NCBI GenBank assembly: GCA_023231475.1
Contig: JALJEE010003140.1
Location: 1 to 27,602, forward strand
Length of the DNA: 27,602 nucleotides
Reading direction: 5' to 3'
Source of the DNA: Seison nebaliae
Taxonomy: Eukaryota > Rotifera > Pararotatoria > Seisonacea > Seisonidae
The notes under the pieces are model-generated. The model worked only from the letters and a program-made list of their open reading frames with translations. It had not been told where the DNA came from and did not search any database. Numbering within the stretch: the first letter of the stretch is position 1; each line of letters opens with the position of its first letter. A program made the translations under genes and the position numbers. Shown here piece by piece: positions 22,001 through 27,602 of the stretch.

Positions 22001-22689
22001 ATTTCGCAAAGGAACATTAAGAATTGTTCGTCAGCTTCAATAATTTCATTTATATGGAAATTTTCGGGTAAAATGATTTCATTCTCTAATAATTCCATTA
22101 AAACATGCATCGACGATTGGATTGATGTTCGATTTGGATTCTCATTTATAATTTGATTTTTAGAGAATTTCGTAAAAAAATAACAATATTTATCAAATAA
22201 ATTATTGTTATTCTGTTCATCGAACAATTCCACATTGATAATTTCATTCATTTTTAATTGAATTTTATTCAATAAATTTTCCAAATCATTATTCGTTAAT
22301 AATTCATAATCGTTGAAACTATTTTCTATTAAAGTTTTATTTAAAACTGAATCATGATCATCATCGCCATCATCAATTATATGCTGATCATTTCTCATAT
22401 CAGTTTTTCTCTCCAATAAAATTTCTGTTGAATTTTCATTTTTATTAAAAAAATTCGGATCGAAATCTTCGTCATCATTTCTCAACAAATTATTTCGATT
22501 CGATTCCTCCAAATATGGTTTCTTCCAACTTCGTCTACATTTCCCACTCTTCAAATCCGTACATGAGGACGAGACCGTCGAATCAACTAATGAAGGAAGA
22601 CTAATGGCATCGTCGCTTTCGTTCTTGTCCGATTCATTCACGTCAAGTTGAAGGAATTTGCGTAATTGCAAAATTTTATTTTCGTTCAT
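19078..22689 (-). CDS. Orphan 1,203-residue helical, coiled-coil protein
   Basis: Not recognised. A single exon of 1,203 codons, starting at the first ATG (MNENKILQLRKF); the frame is closed by a stop eight codons upstream. Residues 1 to about 130 are acidic and Asn-rich. About 130 to 870 is predominantly helical, with Leu/Ile-rich segments that resemble ARM/HEAT-type helices but no clear repeat consensus. A charged coiled coil spans roughly 277 to 375 (HQKEEIESRTRIFVEEIRQL, then ELNRELIDLEDQLKS). A Cys cluster, FNCICCNLFQC, lies near 785. From about 880 on the chain is Ser-, Asn- and Arg-rich, with several Ser-Pro sites (YLSPSDVPDSP) and RRSS-type basic sites that look like kinase targets. 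No signal peptide or membrane segment. The design suggests a cytoskeletal or nuclear scaffold, which is a guess. An AATAAA follows the stop by 78 bases. Confidence 0.75.
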   Translation of the reverse strand: MNENKILQLRKFLQLDVNESDKNESDDAISLPSLVDSTVSSSCTDLKSGKCRRSWKKPYLEESNRNNLLRNDDEDFDPNFFNKNENSTEILLERKTDMRNDQHIIDDGDDDHDSVLNKTLIENSFNDYELLTNNDLENLLNKIQLKMNEIINVELFDEQNNNNLFDKYCYFFTKFSKNQIINENPNRTSIQSSMHVLMELLENEIILPENFHINEIIEADEQFLMFLCEICRWSVAATHICEDEILFNYLLIKLNDSTDQLSEMAYQVIYLSLKHRSATIRHQKEEIESRTRIFVEEIRQLELEAPISNEVEKKMISNSNVRRRLNEVHQELNRELIDLEDQLKSCLLNEKHFQKIQILQSSLNSKMVLFKLFRSLQSTIEFEEEMKEVESIMTAINMESYDVNKRGSLMKFDCIETASKFIELSSIVFIFREMVLASSQKFNKRFTLHWMKIRRDSFNILTNCLCSLKSFEMKEKLVEKYPLILMMIIDHLENNIRDEHSYMRCLSSPIQSSNIHMNMICIEISFLRNFFYNSHNLQKIFERIYHENFILHIFHSLLNYGKFLLNNYLLYFTDMLSEYTIPYQLKDFNKSIQSINKVLSNDQRKIYEDNCLIRSIFPIVYEIEHCDKLENEKEKSVNLQIHSLILNTLQSIIACLWNMVVEFRSHLFKTLETFDSLIQLLTDVQLILYLVLYQIISNQQSSLIPSILQLIINSFGLFKQLLSIQQHNNLLKIFTKNFPTKFYIQLLDMTIIMSNDKEIERYMQCSKSLFYTSSPFNCICCNLFQCISTSFTNQSNRSNENLFIKILNTLLSIFKLTIKIDNESKLFLSNNNQLEETLQIILSKGKQIDKDFIKECKSFTNILQQFKSEQQLSNQKPLNIETQPDVLSVLCSRSSSTASLCSYNDLNNDLNNIEDKISVYSQQFASGYLSPSDVPDSPCALSPKQMRMQQMSTNEKIERLNSIKASLKRNTEFESNYSISKLIRQRCDKRTLSRRSSRRESIDSKNRYNPNEKERTTPMTKRSRSQYPQSNENQFQNMVNSFVENNRNEKDKCPNNNKGNLGNNVVDNMIKSVLESVDSSRRSTIHFQSPDKLKENEKVQKSGSSSIKSADTIETIHLLSSSSSSMKSSKNSAQSLLNENNRMKNIIKQKFPIRSKKSVEQKCLSSSGRNVNTLRSYTTKSYLRDTQTSLSRRLSNLPNNQRK

Positions 22690-22980
22690 TTTTTTCCCGT
22701 ACACAATTTATTATTGACTCTCACCTTCTTCCATAAATGTTTACATGAACTGTTTTGATATCATTGTCGGGAAGAACATCTTTTGATGTTTTAGAAATTG
22801 TTAAGCTTAAATATAAATTAACAAAAAACTTTTAATTTTTTTAAATTAAAAATATTGATCAAATACTGAAAAAAAAATCTGACCCTTAAATTAGAAAAAA
22901 AGGAAATTATTTGAATTATTTCTTTAAAATAAATATTGCCATACAATTCGTTAGCCGAAAAACCGTTATTCAAAATCGAT
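22690..22980. other. Short spacer between the two orphan genes
   Basis: About 290 bases. A minus-strand frame (22818-23003) beginning MPLTNQCKSILNNGFSANEL overlaps the proposed last exon of the upstream gene in another frame. It could be an alternative 3' exon, since an acceptor-like cttaag precedes it, but no donor in the right phase gives a normal-sized intron. The promoter of the 1,203-residue gene must be here or further right. Confidence 0.35.
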
Positions 22981-25900
22981 TTACATTGATTCGTAAGCGG
23001 CATTGATATAACTCGGCATACTTAAGTTACTTATTGGACTCTATTCGTAAAAATATAGAGGATTCTCATACAATTTAATAAATTAATTGAACTTTCATAT
23101 TAGTCGCTACGAAACTTAACAGTGATCTTAATTCGAATGGACTAAAACCATACTTCATTTGAAATGATTCGATATCTCGAACTAAAAAGTAAAATTTTTT
23201 GATACTTATTAAATTAAAAGAAACGTGTTACATTGCATTTGTATAGTCTCGTCATGGCAATCTTTTCCAAAATCATAAATCTTTTTGGCTAATCGAATAA
23301 ATTTATAAAATTGATCGAATATAAAATATACGAACAGATATATCAGTTGGAATAGCTTCGAGATCGTTTCCGGTATGTGCAACAAAACCTGGTTCACCTT
23401 TCTTAATAACATCCAATGTGATATTAACTACAAATATCGGGAAAATAGTAGAAAGAATAGAAAAGAATTTTAACATTTTTTATCAAAACTCTGCTTAAGT
23501 TTAGATAATAATTGTTCTTTAAATATTGAATATGAATAGCCTACTGGTAAAGAAAAATTAAATTGAAGTAATTCCAATCTTAATAATAATTTGTCGATGG
23601 AAACCACACGACCAGCCGTATGTGAATCGTAAGTTGATAAACTGTGAATAGTTTTCTGTTCGATTTGATTATCGATGACTTTAATAATATTCTTTCGTTG
23701 AATCACAGTAAAATGTTCGTTCTCTTCTAATCCTTGAATAACTTCATTAATATCCTCTTTAGGGAACACTTTCATAACTTCAATCGCTTTTCCTACTGGA
23801 ATATAAACATCATGTAATGATAATTGTTTTAGTATAGATGAGCCTTTATACAGATCGGGTACTAATTTATTAAATATCTGCATTACTTCATCATGATTGT
23901 AATATAATTCATCTTGTGTCATTTCCCTTAAATAAATGAATTCTTCTTTGAAAAAGAATAACATCAGTTTCTGGTAATCAAATGGTTCTCCTTTATTTTT
24001 GATAAGCACTTTTGGTGTCGCTTCTAAATTATGCGTTGGTCCATATAACAACGTCGAGTGTGCACAATATAAGTGGAATAATTCTTGGGGAATTTCTTGA
24101 CGATCAACATAATCGTCTAAAAATATTTCTACATTATCCGATGAAGTAACAATATCTTTTATATGATTGACTGTCATATCTTTACGCATTGCTGAATCGA
24201 TAACCCTCTGAACTTCATGAAATAAACCAGACAATTTATTTAATTTACGAATTTTTCCTTTATTCTTTACTAATAAATCCCGAATTGATGTTTGTGAGAC
24301 GAATTTTTGTCGAATAGATTTCTGTTTCAATAAACTAAACGTGATCTTTCGTAGTGGATATCGTTTGAAAATATCTGAATAAGTATCCCAAGTGATTATT
24401 CCTTTTTTCCGGATCAATGTATAAATATCATAGATCGATAAGTGAAACGTTTCGATGAAGCGACTTAAATGACTAATAGGAAAATCATTATGACGAGGAA
24501 TACAATATTTATATTTTGTTAAATCGAATTTGGAATGTTTTACAGTCGAAAATAAATGATCAATAATCACATAATCGATATTCTTCCAAATACTCTTGCA
24601 CCGATAATCTAATTCTTCCACCGCCTTCTCCAATGTCATCATCACGTTGATTTGATTAATTAAATAATTTGCTGGATTAAAATTATTTAGAACATGAACA
24701 AATTCACGTTTAGTATTCAGCGTATGATTCTCTAAATCACTTAACGTTGCCAAGTTGATAATCAACCGAAACTTTTCAACAGTTAATTCATCGATCAAAT
24801 TCCTGTTCATTAACAATATAAAATCCTGATGTTCTAATCCACAAAATTTATGTAGCGAAAGAACATCTTCGAGGGTCATCTTGTAGCCTAAGCTTGTTGT
24901 CGAATGTTGTTCAGATAACGATTTTTGTAATTTGCGGAGGAAATTTTTATCTTCCACGGTAACTAATTCTGGGAAATCTGCTCCAATAACTGATGAAATT
25001 CGATAAGCAAGTTGATCTGATGGTAAATTTCGATGTATCAGATCATTTTGAAGACAATAAGAAACTTTATTTCCTTTTTCTCGAAACTCGTATGCCATTT
25101 TGTTTAAGCAGAATGCTGACGGTGCCAATCGATAAGAACAACCGACAACATATTTTATTAATTGTTCCATTGGTAACATCAATCGATAAGGAATGTTATC
25201 CATCAAAGTCGAGATACTTAAGAGAGAAGCTGTACTAATTCCATCTTCAAATAATGACTTATCGAGAAAACCGTATCTCCAAAAAAGTAAACGGAATGTG
25301 TCATCATTCGTTATCAAATTATTATCCACCAGATATTTATAAGAATCAGCAAATGTTAAAGTTTTAAATGTTGATCGTTGTTCATCAGCGAAAACAGATA
25401 ATTCAGCAGAAGTGAATGTTAAGTTTCCCATCCAAAAATCGTCCTTAACCAAATCACCGTCATATTCGACAGTGATAATTTTATTAACAATGAAATTCAA
25501 GACGCAATCCAATTTGATACATTCCATTTCTTTTACTTTACGTCCCATCTCCCAAATTAATTTATGTAAATTTTTCCCTAAACAATTAAACAAAATAAGA
25601 TGGAAATTAATAATAACTGTGAACAACATCGATAGGGAAATAGTCGAATAATTTATCTACCTTTTCTTCGAAACCAGCCGCGGTTATTTGTTTAATGGTC
25701 ATTTGGTTGAGGATTCGGTAGAGATAACGTGATAGTTCGTCCGTATGGCCGAAAGCAGATTCGATTATAATATTTTTATTAAGTTTCTTTGTGGCTAATT
25801 TTGATAAGGTGTCATATCGAGTGTTGACATCTTTAGAAAATTGTTGAACATATCGTTCGTTACCTAATTGCGTCAAGAAACAATTTTTGTTAAATCTCAT

Positions 25901-27019
25901 TTTTTCCATCCCTATCAATGCACTCTTCCCTTTCCCGCTATATTCTTTCCATGATTTGTCAATACTAAACTTGGCCATTCCATATCTCGAATATTTAGTG
26001 GTAAACATAAACCGTTCAGCAAATGTCTGAAGTCGATCAAGAACTTTGGATGAATAAAATCCTTCATTTTCATCTACTGTAATTACAACTTTTCCAGTTT
26101 CTTTATATGCTTCAAATATATCTCTTACAATGTCCTCTGGTACTATTTGGTATTAAAAAATGGTTAAATGAAAAATGCATGGAAGAAAAGGAAACATTTT
26201 GCTTCATGGATGATATTCTTAATAATCTTCTCATAATGTTCTTGATTTCGCTCATATTCATACAACAATCCTCTCAATAACAACGAGACGTTCTTATTCT
26301 CAGTTTTAGTTTTGTTTTGCGGAGAATATTTCACTGGAACTCTATGACATTTAGCGGCCTTTACGATAACAAATTAAGAGATATTGTAAATATGGGACGA
26401 AAGTCTAACCGAATCTACCCACGTCGCTTTTGAATCAGTATTACTTGCAGGTACTCCTAACTAAAAGGAAAGTAAATGATTCTTAATTTATTAAGATAAA
26501 TATAACTGTATCAGGTATTGGAAATCCGATATAAGGAGAGACCTCTGGATGACCTATAGGTTTAGTTACTTCACCTATTTTTGGATGTGGTTTATAAAAC
26601 AATTTAGTTATTATTGGTATTTTCTACAGTTGTTTATCATTCTTTTATATGAATATTTTATTATATAAAAAGTTAACCGATATAGCATCAAGATTTGGAA
26701 TGTCTCCATCAATGGATATATGGTCACCTTGTATTTTAACCTTTCTAAACTGAGTACTGATTTTGGGTAATTTTGAATCTTTTATTGATAATGGATAGAT
26801 CTTTGGATCTGTGATTGTGTACTATTAGGAATTTTAATTTAAATTATCATTTGAAACTTTTCGGTTTGGATAATTTGGTAAAATTAACGCCTTCGTTTAT
26901 TTGGGAAAATATTGATCCCAAAGTTATCTATTAAATCACGTCAGAAATTTATATGTATGGTTTAGAAAAATGGAAACCTTATTTCCAGAATTATTTGCAT
27001 TATGATTAAGGGTGATCAT
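22981..27019 (-). CDS. Orphan large gene, 12 exons with tiny introns
   Basis: Not recognised. I join twelve exons: 27019-26978, 26927-26858, 26808-26678, 26623-26507, 26460-26410, 26358-26196, 26142-25618, 25577-23490, 23427-23332, 23288-23232, 23181-23093 and 23040-22981. Introns are 50, 49, 54, 46, 51, 53, 40, 62, 43, 50 and 52 bases, all GT-AG, and every junction keeps phase, giving about 1,162 residues. The start MITLNHNANN is the first ATG after an acceptor (27026), so an upstream exon may exist. The large exon alone codes 696 residues. The protein is soluble-looking, Leu/Ile/Lys-rich and mainly helical, with few Cys and no transmembrane segment. Several stretches share a loose pattern of a short helix, then LSIYDIYTL-like or MTLEDVLSL-like segments, which may be degenerate helical repeats. 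The last two junctions are least certain; without the final splice the chain ends in VQLIY at 23075. Confidence 0.6.
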
Positions 27020-27025
27020 CTTGTT

Positions 27026-27353
27026 CTTTTAAAATTGGTAAGTAGAAAATAGAAAAAATTTTGATTGAAATAAAAGTAAAAAATTTTTCTGTCTTTTCTT
27101 TCAATTAATTTTCCAAATATGTGATAAATTTCTCAACATTTGTTGAAAATCATTTTTATTTTGGTGATACATTTATGATAACATTATGCGATAACGGGTC
27201 TGTAACTATTTATTCCAGTTTCCTGATGAAATGAAAAAATAATATTTTCAGTTTCTTTTTTTTCTCAATCATATAATGTTCTAATTCTTATCTTATCCAA
27301 GTACTTTCATTCCAATATACAAGGAAATTAGATTTCATTTCATAACTTAGAGA
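27026..27353. other. Spacer between divergent open frames, possible promoter or 5' exon
   Basis: It lies between the first placed exon of the minus-strand orphan gene and a plus-strand short frame. A pyrimidine-rich tract followed by an acceptor (ttttaaaag|AACAAG on the minus strand) ends at 27026, so part of this stretch is probably an intron or 5' leader of the minus-strand gene. No convincing upstream exon was found. Confidence 0.4.
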
Positions 27354-27485
27354 ATGGAACATGTGGAAGACGATAGTGAAACTGTTCGAAATCCTTATGA
27401 AGAACCTCCGTCTATTTACAATTCATGTGGATTATGTACCACGATAATATTTCTTCAAACAATATACAGTAGGAATTTAAAGTAA
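27354..27485 (+). CDS. Short plus-strand frame, possible first exon
   Basis: A 43-codon frame, the only plausible plus-strand coding unit here. The ATG has A at -3 and G at +4 (AGAATGG), and an in-frame stop lies two codons upstream. The product opens MEHVEDDSETVRNPYEEPP, acidic and proline-containing, followed by SIYNSCGLCTTIIFLQTIY, which looks like the start of a hydrophobic segment. The stop codon and the last few codons lie within transposon-like sequence that begins near 27465. The frame may therefore be a host exon with a DNA transposon inserted in it or in the following intron (a possible donor, TTAT|gtacca, is at about 27436). Composition looks coding, but the piece is short and partial. 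Confidence 0.35.
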   Translation: MEHVEDDSETVRNPYEEPPSIYNSCGLCTTIIFLQTIYSRNLK

Positions 27486-27602
27486 TCGGACACTTTTACG
27501 TTTTTATAAAACCGGTCATAACTTCTGTCCTATCAAGTATCTTTCGTAAAGGTGGATATCACAAAATAGCCCTATTCAAGCTCTTAAACATAGTGCAAAA
27601 AA
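27465..27602. mobile_element. Tc1/mariner-like terminal repeat, element leaves the window
   Basis: After a TA dinucleotide (27465-27466) comes CAGTAGGAATTTAAAGTAAT, then cggacactttt and aaaccggtcataacttctgt. A CAGT start after TA, an (A/T)AATCGGACAC-type segment and a cggtcataacttctgtc tract are typical of terminal repeats of Tc1/mariner DNA transposons in arthropods. Only this end is present; no transposase is in the window and the opposite end cannot be seen. The call rests on remembered end consensus. Confidence 0.45.

Noticed and set aside
23209-23475. A separate small secreted protein starting MLKFFSILSTIFPIF
   Set aside because: The hydrophobic start is the polypyrimidine tract of a good 62-base intron (23428-23489). 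Splicing it out continues the large orphan gene in frame, which is the simpler reading.
25590-25629. Signal peptide MLFTVIINFHLILFNCLG at the head of the 719-codon frame
   Set aside because: This stretch is a 40-base intron plus the end of the preceding exon; the exon upstream joins in phase 1.

Overview
The window is eukaryotic nuclear DNA: AT-rich, with long asparagine-, serine- and lysine-rich coding stretches and very small GT-AG introns (40 to 62 bases in every case I could place). Gene content is animal-like: a RhoGAP-START protein of the DLC/crossveinless-c family, a secreted Kazal inhibitor and an Ulp1-type protease. Small introns, strong AT bias and lineage-specific genes together suggest an arthropod with a compact genome, most likely a mite. 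That assignment is inference; no ribosomal or mitochondrial marker is present.

Layout. Six genes are supported and all lie on the minus strand, so in transcription order they run from right to left. (1) An unrecognised gene of about 1,160 codons in 12 short-intron exons (27019 to 22981). (2) An unrecognised single-exon gene for a 1,203-residue helical protein with a coiled coil and a long serine-rich tail (22689 to 19078). (3) A spliced gene for a C48/Ulp1-like cysteine protease (18493 to 17605). (4) A single-exon zinc-dependent medium-chain alcohol dehydrogenase with a long, possibly mitochondrial, N-terminal extension (15788 to 14505). (5) A three-exon gene for a secreted inhibitor with two Kazal domains (14074 to 13582), reconstructed here. 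(6) After about 7.2 kb with no convincing gene, the crossveinless-c/DLC homologue (6360 to 434), two exons split by a 53-base intron inside the RhoGAP domain.

The edges carry other material. At the left is a 16-base minisatellite (201 to 279). At the right is a plus-strand short open frame (27354 to 27485) that runs into what looks like the terminal repeat of a Tc1/mariner-type DNA transposon (from about 27465), with the rest of the element outside the window.

The genes do not form an obvious pathway. Crossveinless-c would act at the cell cortex on Rho GTPases, the Kazal protein outside the cell, the dehydrogenase perhaps in mitochondria and the Ulp1-like enzyme on a ubiquitin-like or other protein substrate. 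The points most worth following are the predicted N-myristoylation of the DLC homologue, its interrupted RhoGAP and START domains, the ovomucoid-like reactive loop of the Kazal protein, the Glu-containing catalytic set of the protease, the bacterial-looking dehydrogenase and the two large orphan genes.
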